DNA of 64,000 bases from Candidatus Aenigmatarchaeota archaeon (GCA_018304545.1 JAGVVZ010000006.1:40239-104238), one strand, 5' to 3'. Numbered from the stretch's first letter, positions 8,117-15,790 are shown. Translations and numbers: made by a program. The notes: generated by a model not told the origin, from the sequence alone.

Positions 8117-8575
8117 CTAGCAAAAAGGTTTTTTAGATTTTTGTTCCATAGTAATTCTTGTCCCGTCCATGGGATAAGTAACTAGAGCTTGCATAGGATT
8201 TTCTTTTAAATTTTCTTCAAATTGTCGATTAGGTATATGGGTAACAGAGCCTGTGACAGCAAAGTTTTGAGTGTTGAAAAATGGTGCATCAAAGGTTGTC
8301 AGTACTCTACTATTTGCTATCTCAGGTTTTTTTAAATTGAGCCCTTCCAAGTATTTTGAACCTTTGGGGGATATGAAATATTTGTTACCTACTTCATCAA
8401 TAAAACCAAGTTCCACATATCTATAAATAGTGTTGGGGGACAAGTGGGTTTCTTTTTTTATTTCTTCTAAATTCTTACCTTGATGGTGCTCTACTAAAAA
8501 TTCTAAAACTCTTATAAGCTTTTCATCTTTTATGACTGAACAAAAATGTTCAGTTTCCTCATTTTCAAAGACCAT
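8117..8575 (-). CDS. winged-helix regulator of the element
   Basis: A 152-residue protein whose N-terminal half is a wHTH: 'LIRVLEFLVEHHQGKNLEEI' helix, then ETHLSPNTIYRYVELGFI as the recognition region, then a wing KYFISPKGSKYL. The C-terminal half (about 80-152) is not recognised; it ends in a short Lys-rich tail. The gene diverges by 12 bases from the RHH ORF at 8588, so the two regulators face each other across one shared control region, similar to the control switch of a temperate element. Confidence 0.75.
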   Translation of the reverse strand: MVFENEETEHFCSVIKDEKLIRVLEFLVEHHQGKNLEEIKKETHLSPNTIYRYVELGFIDEVGNKYFISPKGSKYLEGLNLKKPEIANSRVLTTFDAPFFNTQNFAVTGSVTHIPNRQFEENLKENPMQALVTYPMDGTRITMEQKSKKPFC

Positions 8576-8587
8576 ATATAAAGTATT

Positions 8588-8731
8588 ATGAAAAAGAAAT
8601 TTATCTTTGCTGCAATACCGGTCTTAGATTACGAGAAACTAGAAAGAATAGTTAATTCTGGGAAATATCGAACTAAAGTTGATTTTCTTTGCACCAAAAT
8701 TCGTGAAGAAAAGGTGAATTCGGATGAATAG
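8588..8731 (+). CDS. ribbon-helix-helix protein (47 aa, too short for the ORF track)
   Basis: ATG at 8588 to TAG at 8731 encodes 47 residues with a CopG/MetJ-like pattern: an N-terminal beta strand KKKFIFAAIPV, helix 1 YEKLERIVNSGKY, then TKVDFLCTKIREE as helix 2. The 'vesGkYrtrsdFv..AIRe' arrangement is typical of archaeal RHH regulators. It is divergent from the wHTH gene at 8575 and overlaps the start of a 32-aa ORF, so it heads the replication operon and probably regulates it. Confidence 0.65.
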   Translation: MKKKFIFAAIPVLDYEKLERIVNSGKYRTKVDFLCTKIREEKVNSDE

Positions 8732-8822
8732 TTCGAAGGTTTTCCAACTACTTAAGCAATGGTTTTTAGAAAGAGAGCCATCATCCAATCCGGCTCAAGG
8801 TGTCAGTGATGAAAAGAATTGA
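8724..8822 (+). CDS. 32-aa overlapping mini-ORF in the replication operon
   Basis: ATG at 8724 overlaps the end of the RHH gene and its TGA at 8822 lies inside the next ORF. The product starts MNSSKVFQLLKQWF and has no recognisable domain. The tiling of overlapping starts and stops suggests it may be translated by coupling, but it could equally be a chance spacer. Confidence 0.3.
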   Translation: MNSSKVFQLLKQWFLEREPSSNPAQGVSDEKN

Positions 8823-9072
8823 TTTCGAAGCCCAAATAGACCACTTTAATGATTTTTATTATAGACAGTTATTCGAGAGATTTGCAGCATCTGTCCATAA
8901 TTCTCCATATAAACTCAAGACATGTCCGTTTAATTTCGTCTACTCCTTTTTCAGTTACTCTAAAATAGACAAGAGAACTGCCAGAGAGATTGTGAAACAT
9001 TGGACAGCCAACGACTGGTGTCAAAGGGCAAAATATCACGGATTAAAATTAAAAGGTGAGTTGAGTGGATGA
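8800..9072 (+). CDS. 90-aa hypothetical protein upstream of the helicase
   Basis: Starts at GTG 8800 (or ATG 8809) and ends with TGA overlapping the GTG start of the D5-like helicase by 8 bases, so it is co-translated with it. It is basic and aromatic-rich, with a final helix KIDKRTAREIVKHWTANDWC and a basic tail HGLKLKG, which would suit a small DNA-binding accessory protein. No family recognised. Function with the helicase in replication of the element is inferred from coupling. Confidence 0.6.
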   Translation: MSVMKRIDFEAQIDHFNDFYYRQLFERFAASVHNSPYKLKTCPFNFVYSFFSYSKIDKRTAREIVKHWTANDWCQRAKYHGLKLKGELSG

Positions 9073-10675
9073 AATAAAAGATGATAATAGCGGGAAATAT
9101 TTTTCTCAAGATAAGCCATCAGGAAGTTTCGTTCCAGAATCTCTTGCCCAAGACATAATGTTAACAACTAAATTTCTAACTTTCGTGGATTCAAAAGAAA
9201 TTTTTTGGTTTGATAGAACAGAGGGTATATGGGAACTAAACGGTGAGGTTCTAATCAGACAGACGGGAACAGAACTGTTGGGTAAAAAAACAAAACAAAA
9301 TTATCTAAATGAAACTATTGACTACATAAAAAGCAAAACCTATACTGATAGGAAAATTTTTGATAACCAAAACCTTAATTTGATGCCTTTGAAAAATGGA
9401 GTTTTGAATCTCGAAACTATGAAGTTGATGCCTTATTCTCCAGATTTTTATTTTACTTCAAAATTAAATGTTAAGTATGACCCTAATGTAAACTGTCCAA
9501 CAGTAACGAAATTCCTTGAAGAAGTTGTTAGTAGCGACGATATTATTCTCTTGTTTGAATTAGCAGGTTACTGTCTCTATCGAAAATATCCAATTCAAAA
9601 AGCTTTCATGTTAGTTGGAGATGGTGCAAATGGCAAATCAACTTTCTTAAATTTAATCATATCTCTCTTAGGCCCAGAGAATGTTTGCGCTGTTTCCCTT
9701 CAAGATTTAGAGCGTAACAGGTTTGCGAGTGCTAGTCTATATAGAAAACTGGCGAACATTTATGCTGACTTGCCAAATGTTGCACTAAAGAATCCCGGTA
9801 TATTTAAAATGTTGACTGGCGGAGATGTGATGCACGGCGAGAAGAAATTCAAAGATTCATTCTTTTTTTCGAATCATGCAAAGCTAATTTTTTCAGCTAA
9901 TAAAGTACCTTTCGTGCAAGATGAAAGCTCAGCGTTTTACCGCCGTTGGATAATTATAAATTTCCCTAACAAATTCGAAGGGGACAAAGCCAATCCTTTG
10001 CTGCTAAAAATACTCACTACTGAAGAAGAATTGAGCGGTTTTCTGAATTTAGCACTACTAGGATTAAAAAGAATTTTAGAGAGTGGTTGTTTCTCATATA
10101 CAAAATCAACAGAAGAGATTAGGGAAGCATACATAAGAGCAAGTGACCCTATTGGCGCATTCATTATTGATTGTATAATATCATCTCCAGAGGATTGTGT
10201 TTCAAAAGATGAGCTTTATAATGCCTATTGCCTATACTGCAAAAATAAAAAGCTTCTGACTTTGGATAAGAACGTGTTTTTCAAGAACATTAGAAAGTAT
10301 GTGCAAATAGACGATTATAAACCAACTATAGACGGCAGGAGAGTTATGGCATGGAAGGGGATAAGACTTGTTGCCCCTGTCAATGATGTCAGGGGTAATT
10401 CTAATTTAAATTCCATACAAGATTCTGATGAAATTAAAATAATAGAAAAATCCGACAGCCTTGACAACCCAGACACAAGGATTGATGGTATATCAATAAA
10501 AGAGCAACATTCTGAATCTAAAAATGGGTGGAAGAAAATATATTCATATTTTGGGTTGTGTGAATGGGGTCAACATGAGACTATAGTGGAGTATAAGATA
10601 AAGGACGATATAGACCTTAAGTGGAAAACATCTTGTAAAGGTTGTTTTGACAAGGAAATGAAATCCTTTCTATAA
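9065..10675 (+). CDS. D5/P4-type primase-helicase (SF3 helicase)
   Basis: 536 residues. An N-terminal D5_N-like region covers about residues 30-150. It is followed by an SF3 AAA+ helicase with Walker A GDGANGKST (about 186-194), Walker B-like NIYADLPN (about 231-238) and motif C KLIFSANKVP (about 272-281). A winged C-terminal part follows (KDELYNAYCLYCKNKK, about 380-430). No AEP primase domain is present, so priming would depend on the host or another protein. An unusual C-terminal tail ends in a CxxC-like segment (TSCKGCFDKEM). This is the replication protein of the integrated element. GTG start, 8-base overlap with the preceding ORF. Confidence 0.9.
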   Translation: MDEIKDDNSGKYFSQDKPSGSFVPESLAQDIMLTTKFLTFVDSKEIFWFDRTEGIWELNGEVLIRQTGTELLGKKTKQNYLNETIDYIKSKTYTDRKIFDNQNLNLMPLKNGVLNLETMKLMPYSPDFYFTSKLNVKYDPNVNCPTVTKFLEEVVSSDDIILLFELAGYCLYRKYPIQKAFMLVGDGANGKSTFLNLIISLLGPENVCAVSLQDLERNRFASASLYRKLANIYADLPNVALKNPGIFKMLTGGDVMHGEKKFKDSFFFSNHAKLIFSANKVPFVQDESSAFYRRWIIINFPNKFEGDKANPLLLKILTTEEELSGFLNLALLGLKRILESGCFSYTKSTEEIREAYIRASDPIGAFIIDCIISSPEDCVSKDELYNAYCLYCKNKKLLTLDKNVFFKNIRKYVQIDDYKPTIDGRRVMAWKGIRLVAPVNDVRGNSNLNSIQDSDEIKIIEKSDSLDNPDTRIDGISIKEQHSESKNGWKKIYSYFGLCEWGQHETIVEYKIKDDIDLKWKTSCKGCFDKEMKSFL

Positions 10676-10681
10676 TTATAT

Positions 10682-10861
10682 CTATCCCAATTTACCTTCC
10701 TTAATTTCTTTTATAGTTTTTTTCCTAATCTCTTCTTCATTTTCTTCAATATTCTTATCTGGTATAGCTGGTATAATTTCTAAGCTTTTTAGGAATTCTG
10801 ACCTTAATTTACCATATATTACTGGGTCAAATTCTTCTTTCTTCTCCAACATCCATTTCAC
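10682..10861 (-). CDS. 59-aa charged protein coupled to the Ntn hydrolase gene
   Basis: Not in the ORF track because it is one residue under the cutoff. GTG at 10861 overlaps the TGA of the upstream Ntn-hydrolase gene (GTGA), the same coupling signature used elsewhere in this window; ATG at 10852 is the alternative. The product is highly charged: KKEEFDPVIYGKLRSEFL, then a Glu/Lys-rich helix ENEEEIRKKTIKEIKEGK. It converges on the helicase gene with six bases between stops. It may be a partner, adaptor or inhibitor of the hydrolase; no family recognised. Confidence 0.6.
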   Translation of the reverse strand: MKWMLEKKEEFDPVIYGKLRSEFLKSLEIIPAIPDKNIEENEEEIRKKTIKEIKEGKLG

Positions 10862-11637
10862 CCAAACCCTAAAAAACCTATTACTCTACCTAGTTTATCA
10901 TTAGTTTTTCCATATTTTAACTCTTCTTCGTATATGTCAGCTAATAATTTTATTTGTCCCTCTCCCAGTTTAATCATTCCAGATTTAGTTAAAACTAGTG
11001 TATCAGTCTCCTTTCCTACGCCAACAGACACTTCTGCATTTCTTTTAGCTTTATAGACATTATAAATCGTGGTTTCTAAATTATCATTTTTTGAGTGTTT
11101 TTGGAAAAGAAGTGTATTGATAGCTTGCGTACCTCCGGACCCTATTGCACCAAAATTTATGTCTCTCATATTTACCATGTCGCGCTCTGTTATTTCTACT
11201 ATTTGAGCCTTTTTATCCTTAAATCCTATCAAAAGAACGTTTGTTTTAAGAGTAAATTTAGTTATGAAATCTAACATTCCTTGCGTATAAGGATTTGCCA
11301 ACTGGATTCTTAGAAGTTCCTTCAAGTAATTGTAATCAATTTTATAAATATCCAAAAGCTGTTTTTGTATCATATCTTCTCTGAGTTTAACCATATTCTT
11401 GTGTATTTTCTTTTTGGCTTCATCGAAATTGGTCTCGTCATAAACCTCATCCAATAAATCTTCGAACCTCAAAGCTTCACCAGATAACATGGCTATAGTA
11501 GTATGAGTTATTTTTTTGAACTTCTCAATCGAATGTTCAAATTGTCCTATTTGTTGAACGCTTATCATATGGTCTGTAGCAAAAACAATAATTTCACTTT
11601 CATTATACTTGCCTATAGCTGCTATACATATTGTCAT
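10858..11637 (-). CDS. proteasome-like Ntn hydrolase
   Basis: 259 residues with the start of a proteasome beta/HslV-like fold. Thr2 follows the initiator Met (MTICIAAIG) and would be the nucleophile after Met removal. IIVFATDHMIS carries the Asp equivalent of D17, and EKFKKITHTTIAMLSGEA matches the K33 region and its following strand. A later GAIGSGGTQAINTL resembles the conserved GSG loop. It is not an ordinary 20S beta subunit: it is longer, has a large helical insert (about 65-130), and sits in a mobile element. Upstream is a TA-rich promoter stretch. The role may be regulated proteolysis or self-defence; family placement is moderately sure, function is not. Confidence 0.7.
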   Translation of the reverse strand: MTICIAAIGKYNESEIIVFATDHMISVQQIGQFEHSIEKFKKITHTTIAMLSGEALRFEDLLDEVYDETNFDEAKKKIHKNMVKLREDMIQKQLLDIYKIDYNYLKELLRIQLANPYTQGMLDFITKFTLKTNVLLIGFKDKKAQIVEITERDMVNMRDINFGAIGSGGTQAINTLLFQKHSKNDNLETTIYNVYKAKRNAEVSVGVGKETDTLVLTKSGMIKLGEGQIKLLADIYEEELKYGKTNDKLGRVIGFLGFG

Positions 11638-11694
11638 GATAATATCTTATTCGAAAATAATAAATACTAAAAATAACAATATTTATTTAGTCAG

Positions 11695-11707
11695 TGGGGA
11701 TTTTACA
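11695..11707 (-). repeat. right inverted repeat of the element (putative integrase site)
   Basis: tggggattttaca is the exact reverse complement of the 13-mer at 4112-4124. It lies 13 bases before the right att core, whereas the left copy lies 8 bases after its core, giving an asymmetric inverted pair around the core in the excised circle. Confidence 0.65.
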
Positions 11708-11720
11708 AATTCTAGATGCT

Positions 11721-11732
11721 CCTCCAGGGCAT
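11721..11732 (+). repeat. attR core, 12-bp copy of the tRNA 3' end
   Basis: cctccagggcat, identical to 4092-4103. No other tRNA sequence accompanies it, so this is a short duplicated 3' end fragment that marks the right boundary of the element rather than a second tRNA gene. Confidence 0.8.
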
Positions 11733-11822
11733 GACTAAAATATAAAAGTTATTTATTGAAAAACTGAAAACGCTGTCTTTTAATGAGCAAAATTTTTTTA
11801 AGTTGGTTTAAGTAGAAAGAGG

Positions 11823-11830
11823 ATTTAAAT
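11823..11830 (+). promoter_or_regulatory. TATA box for the gene at 11852
   Basis: atttaaat centred about 26 bases upstream of the ATG at 11852. The spacing predicts a leaderless transcript starting at or next to the start codon. Confidence 0.45.
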
Positions 11831-11851
11831 TACAATTAATATGCTAATACT

Positions 11852-12403
11852 ATGTATGTAAGACCACTTCTGAGGTTAGCTGCACTAGTTGGAATAGTGA
11901 CGACGTGCTATATTACTGTCTTTAGGGAAGCGATTGGGTTAACAGACTTTACTTCAATGGACGAAAGAATATTGTTTGGTGCGCAGGTCGTGGAATATCG
12001 AGACGTTCAAATTATTGGTGATGAAGATTTTATTAGACGAACTGAAGAGGCATTAGATTATATTGCAGAAAAAGATCCGGAGTCTTATGAATTAGTTTGG
12101 AGAAACATTTCTGGCGCGGAGAATAATGGGTTTGCGGCATTAAATCCATCTACACGTCATTATAGTATAGGCGACGCAACAGTAAATAGTGGACTTGAAC
12201 CGTACGCATCGATGATAGTTCATGATGCATGCCATGTAAAATTGGCTAGAAAGAAGGAGATGCTGACTAGAATGGAGGAAGAAAGACTATGTCTGGAAGA
12301 CCAAAACACATTCCTACAAAGAATCGGCTATCCTCTTATCGATATTGATGCTGCGTTGGAGACAAGGTATTGGGAGATTTATCCTCTCTTTAGAAATTGG
12401 TGA
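11852..12403 (+). CDS. membrane-anchored protein with HxxxH motif, unknown function
   Basis: 183 residues. One N-terminal hydrophobic segment (LLRLAALVGIVTTCYITVF) is followed by an external or cytosolic domain. The striking element is MIVHDACHVKLARKKE (about 121-136): HDACH has the spacing of a zinc-peptidase HExxH but with Asp in place of the catalytic Glu, and an acidic segment EEERLCLEDQ follows about 10 residues later. This could be a metallopeptidase-like fold with altered activity. The predicted transcript is leaderless. First gene outside the integrated element. Confidence 0.65.
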   Translation: MYVRPLLRLAALVGIVTTCYITVFREAIGLTDFTSMDERILFGAQVVEYRDVQIIGDEDFIRRTEEALDYIAEKDPESYELVWRNISGAENNGFAALNPSTRHYSIGDATVNSGLEPYASMIVHDACHVKLARKKEMLTRMEEERLCLEDQNTFLQRIGYPLIDIDAALETRYWEIYPLFRNW

Positions 12404-12407
12404 TTCT

Positions 12408-12872
12408 ATGGACGATCATCTCACCAAAATAAATGAGTTGGAATCATTTAATGTAGAACTTGTCAGCATCCACTATCTAAAACCACATGAAGAAATAGAT
12501 AACAATCGATTAACTGAAATCAAGGAAAGCATTATCAAAGAAGGTTTGAAATTTCCAATAGTTGTAGACATAGAGAGCAAGATAATTTTGGATGGTCATC
12601 ATAGACTTGCTGTTTTTAAGGAACTGGAAATCGATAAGATACCTGTATATTATGTAAATTATTCAGACAAAAAAATAATCATAGACACTTGGAATGAAAT
12701 AAGAGTGACGAAAGATGATATTATAAAAATGGTTAATTCGGGAAAGCTGTTCCCAAATAAGACAACCAAACATATGATTTTTTCTAATAATGGCTATAGA
12801 CACATCTCATCAATAACTCCGAGAATAAATGTCAATATATCCGAGATATTAAACACGATAAAAAAACAATAA
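12408..12872 (+). CDS. ParB/SerK-fold protein
   Basis: 154 residues from ATG 12408; the track start at 12345 lies inside the previous gene and adds an unrelated N-terminus. The ParB/sulfiredoxin fold is shown by 'VELVSIHYLKPHEEID', 'IKEGLKFPIVVD', and the hallmark ILDGHHRLAVFKEL, followed by IPVYYVNY. Archaeal free-serine kinases (SerK, ADP-dependent) and ParB-like nucleases share this DGHHR motif. The isolated chromosomal setting, without parA or a partition site, favours a small-molecule kinase over partitioning, but the specific activity is inference. Confidence 0.7.
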   Translation: MDDHLTKINELESFNVELVSIHYLKPHEEIDNNRLTEIKESIIKEGLKFPIVVDIESKIILDGHHRLAVFKELEIDKIPVYYVNYSDKKIIIDTWNEIRVTKDDIIKMVNSGKLFPNKTTKHMIFSNNGYRHISSITPRINVNISEILNTIKKQ

Positions 12873-12956
12873 AATTTGAAAGCTCAATAGCACATTAAAC
12901 TCGAAACACATAATTCCTCGCAAAGACTTAAAAAATTAATCTTTCCTATAGTTTCT

Positions 12957-13517
12957 ATGACAATTTCAGATCATACACAAAGTTTTAATGAATATTTAGG
13001 TTGGTACAAACAAAATTTTGGTTATCACAGATCCCCGAAGGATTTGGAAATTATGACGGGTTTAGCAACACCTTATTGTCTTAGAGGAGAGATAGATGCT
13101 AAAACGGCTTTTGATGCCCTATATGGTGCTATTTGTTATCTAAGACAAACGACAAATCTTGATTATACAGCTATTGATGTTATTAGACTAATAGTCAGTC
13201 AATACGGCGGTTTGCATAGCGAATATATAGCACCTTCAACTGGTGAATTGCTGACTTATGAAGCACAACACATAAACGATACTGCACCAAAGGACAAGGA
13301 GATAATCTGGGCTTTGTGTGCGCCATTGACATTAAACTCGAGGACTAGAATGAATGCGAATCTTGCAACTACTATTGTTCATGGCGCAATAAGTTTATTG
13401 AGACAAACTAAGGGTATAGGTAATTACGATATACGAGATGTCATTGATACTATAGACCAAACTTATAGCGAACGTGGTAGAACACAAATGTTAAGACTAC
13501 TGAAAAGGGGAACTTAA
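12957..13517 (+). CDS. helical protein with an internal duplication, unknown function
   Basis: 186 residues, predicted all-helical and soluble. The two halves look related: 'AICYLRQTTNLDYTAIDVI' in the first half matches 'AISLLRQTKGIGNYDIRDVI' in the second, with similar flanking helices. No family recognised. A TA-rich box about 26 bases upstream of the ATG suggests a leaderless single-gene transcript. Confidence 0.65.
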   Translation: MTISDHTQSFNEYLGWYKQNFGYHRSPKDLEIMTGLATPYCLRGEIDAKTAFDALYGAICYLRQTTNLDYTAIDVIRLIVSQYGGLHSEYIAPSTGELLTYEAQHINDTAPKDKEIIWALCAPLTLNSRTRMNANLATTIVHGAISLLRQTKGIGNYDIRDVIDTIDQTYSERGRTQMLRLLKRGT

Positions 13518-13588
13518 TTTATAAAAAATTTTAAAGCTTGATTAGTAAATTAGAAATAATAATTCAAGAAAAGAAAAAAGAAAAGATT

Positions 13589-13675
13589 TTATCCTCCAAA
13601 GGCGGAGTTTGCCATCGTCGATAAAAAGCCGACAATTAAAACTAAAATCAAAACCAACAATGCTTCAAACACCAT
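13589..13675 (-). CDS. 28-aa single-TM mini-protein (unannotated)
   Basis: ATG at 13675 to TAA at 13589 encodes a 28-residue peptide with one membrane helix (LLVLILVLIVGFLSTM) and a short polar tail ending FGG. It stands alone in a 352-base gap. The minus strand has a T-rich tract (complement of the A-rich 13563-13588) directly after the stop, as in archaeal termination, and TA-rich promoter-like sequence upstream. The coincidence of promoter, ORF and terminator makes a real small gene plausible. The rest of the gap (13676-13869) shows only promoter-like AT-rich sequence for the next gene. Confidence 0.4.
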   Translation of the reverse strand: MVFEALLVLILVLIVGFLSTMANSAFGG

Positions 13676-13869
13676 TGTCTCAGATAAATGTTATATGGAA
13701 GTGCAATTTAAATGATTTGTATGAAAAAGTATATAGAAAAATCTATATTAACAAGTAGTGAAAACATTTCTATTGCATTATCTCAACGCATTTATTAAAT
13801 ATGCCTACAGGAAGATATCAAGAATAATTTTTTGATATGATTTAATAATGGAACGACAAATATTATTAC

Positions 13870-14475
13870 ATGAGGAGAATACTGAAAATACTGATTGCGA
13901 CATCTGTTTTCTTTACAATGGCCGGAGGCATGTTAGGTCCAATATATGCCGTGTATGTTGAAGAGATAGGCGGGGATATCTTGTCAACTGGCGGGGCTTA
14001 TGCCATATTCGCTTTAGCTGCAGGTCTGCTCACACTGATAACGGCCAAATGGGAAGATCATTTAAAACACATAGAAAAAGTGGTTGTTCTAGGTTATTTA
14101 CTATCCAGTATTGGATTCTTCATTCATTTATTAGTTAAAAGTCCGTCCCAATTGTTTTTCGTCCAGGCTCTGTTCGGATTTAGTGCAGCGATATTAAATC
14201 CGGCATATGACGTGCTATATTCAAAATACTTGCAAAAAAACAGGGTCGCATCCGGTTGGGGTATCTGGGAAGCTGAAAACTTAATAGTGACTGCCGTTGC
14301 TTCGCTAGTGGGGGCCTACATAGCCAAAATATACGGATTCAAAATATTGCTTATGTTAATGTTTGGTTTTTCAGTAGTTGGATTTTCGCTTTCATTATTT
14401 TTATTATCAAAAAGAGTGATGATGAGAATATTTTCAATAAAAAATTTGAAAAACGTCGAACACGTTTTTACTTAG
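13870..14475 (+). CDS. half-size MFS transporter-like membrane protein
   Basis: 201 residues with about six membrane helices. The MFS N-terminal half is recognisable from MAGGMLGPIYAVYVEEIGGD and the GWGIWEAENLIVTAVASLVGAYIAKIYG segments. Full MFS proteins have 12 helices, so this is a half unit that would need to dimerise, or a truncated relative. No frameshifted remainder follows: the next ORF is on the opposite strand and overlaps its end by 8 bases. Substrate unknown. Confidence 0.7.
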   Translation: MRRILKILIATSVFFTMAGGMLGPIYAVYVEEIGGDILSTGGAYAIFALAAGLLTLITAKWEDHLKHIEKVVVLGYLLSSIGFFIHLLVKSPSQLFFVQALFGFSAAILNPAYDVLYSKYLQKNRVASGWGIWEAENLIVTAVASLVGAYIAKIYGFKILLMLMFGFSVVGFSLSLFLLSKRVMMRIFSIKNLKNVEHVFT

Positions 14476-14980
14476 CATCTTCTTTCTTACCGACGACTAC
14501 ATTATCGCCGACAGTAATGATATAACCACGTTCTCTAAGCATTTGTCCTACAGCGCCTTTCGTTACATCGGTCCACTGATCAAATCCATACACCACTACT
14601 TGTCCGGATCCTTGAGTATCCAAAGCTGGACCAAGTACACCAAATTTCAATAATATTGCAGCCAAGAAAGCTGTATTAACGTTATATTTTGTTTTTGTTA
14701 CATCTCCTTCACCAGGTCCTACATGAAACTCCACGCCTGTATATTTTTTATCAGCTTGTGCCTTTCTACCTGTAGCTTCATCATATTCCACTGCAACCGT
14801 TCTCCATCCCAACACATTATAAGGATCTGACAACAAAACCTGAGTTATCGGAATTACTTGCTCAGCATCACTATACCCACAGCCTAAATCGCCTATTCTA
14901 TCATTTATTCCTCCCCCTAAAGAAATACCTAAAGAACTGGCTTCATTTACATATCCTCTGGCTTGAGCTAGTGTTGACAT
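14468..14980 (-). CDS. hypothetical protein, 170 aa
   Basis: The track starts at a GTG (14989), but the ATG at 14980 has a good ribosome-binding sequence (aaaggtg) six bases upstream, so I start there. The product is soluble, Gly/Val-rich and predicted alpha/beta, with a long middle segment VLGWRTVAVEYDEATGRKA. No motif I recognise. It converges on the MFS gene with an 8-base overlap of the 3' ends. Confidence 0.65.
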   Translation of the reverse strand: MSTLAQARGYVNEASSLGISLGGGINDRIGDLGCGYSDAEQVIPITQVLLSDPYNVLGWRTVAVEYDEATGRKAQADKKYTGVEFHVGPGEGDVTKTKYNVNTAFLAAILLKFGVLGPALDTQGSGQVVVYGFDQWTDVTKGAVGQMLRERGYIITVGDNVVVGKKEDAK

Positions 14981-15071
14981 GAATTGCACCTTTCTAAAAG
15001 TTTAGAGATGAAAACTTAAATACTTATTTTGAACTTTCGTAGTAGAGTAAACTCTGTCGAAAAAAAATTAT

Positions 15072-15668
15072 CTAATTAACTTCATGCACTTCTATCGTAT
15101 GGCTCAAATCGCAGCCGGGAACTGTCACAGTGATATTAGTCACATCTTCACCAACTTCTAAAACATCAAACCTTTCAATCTCTCTCGGCTCTACTGTTAA
15201 GTTATAGAAGTGTTTCATTTCCTGTTCGTTGCCGCGATGAATGATGAGATCGTAATTATAAATCACAGAAGACCCAACGTTCTGGAAATAAACCGTCAGA
15301 TCTCCATCCTTATAGCCGTATGATTTTATTCTGGATCTAGTTATTTTACAATTATATTCATTAACAATAGTGGTTATCGTGCTTTCTATTTCTTCGCTTA
15401 TCTGATTTTCTTGGATAGTGGTTGTCGTTGTAGCATGGGCGCCTTTAGCATGGCATCCAATATCCAAGCATGCAGAACAAGAAGAACCGACTTCGCATTG
15501 ATCGGGGCATTCGTCATACGTAAACCTATGACAGTAATCATCAGTAAAAGCTATAGTTGTAGTGGTCGGCTCGATTCCACGTTCTCTGTAATTTTTAACC
15601 GTAACAAATGCCAAAAGCACAGCTAAGATTAATGTTGTTGCTAGCAAATAAGCGATTTTTTTCTTCAT
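15072..15668 (-). CDS. anchored extracellular protein with Cys-rich and Thr-rich segments
   Basis: 198 residues from ATG 15668 (the track uses the TTG just before it). Order: a lysine-flanked hydrophobic anchor (about 5-24); a Thr-rich linker; a cysteine-rich module with six cysteines (DECPDQCEVGSSCSACLDIGC); a second TTTTT linker; then a beta-sandwich domain (about 105-198) resembling CARDB/APHP, with NITVTVPGC. Probably a surface protein. Linkers of the same type recur in the 810-aa and 908-aa proteins of this window, so they may belong to one cell-envelope family. Confidence 0.7.
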   Translation of the reverse strand: MKKKIAYLLATTLILAVLLAFVTVKNYRERGIEPTTTTIAFTDDYCHRFTYDECPDQCEVGSSCSACLDIGCHAKGAHATTTTTIQENQISEEIESTITTIVNEYNCKITRSRIKSYGYKDGDLTVYFQNVGSSVIYNYDLIIHRGNEQEMKHFYNLTVEPREIERFDVLEVGEDVTNITVTVPGCDLSHTIEVHEVN

Positions 15669-15790
15669 CAAAAAAATATTGTTTCTTATTAATTTAATTT
15701 TTCCTCTCCTCAGCTTTTTAAGGCTCTCTTCATTAAGTCAAGTCGCCCATCAATCTTCATCGGATTTGAGGATAATATTGATATATAGAA

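Larger units (their letters stand above)
4104..11732. mobile_element. tRNA-integrated plasmid/virus-like element, about 7.6 kb
   Basis: Bounded by a 12-bp direct repeat of the tRNA 3' end. The integrase gene begins 59 bases after the tRNA, the usual arrangement for archaeal integrative elements. Contents are integrase, two wHTH regulators, RHH protein, D5-like SF3 helicase, membrane Mrr nuclease, signal-peptide membrane protein, proteasome-like Ntn hydrolase and several small ORFs. No capsid, terminase or conjugation gene is recognisable, so it looks more like an integrated plasmid or satellite than a complete virus. Inverted 13-mers just inside both ends would flank the core in the excised circle. 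Confidence 0.8.

Noticed and set aside
12345-12407. N-terminal extension of the ParB-fold ORF (starting at 12345)
   Set aside because: It overlaps the previous gene's coding end and reads as unrelated residues; the ATG at 12408 gives a normal ParB/SerK start.
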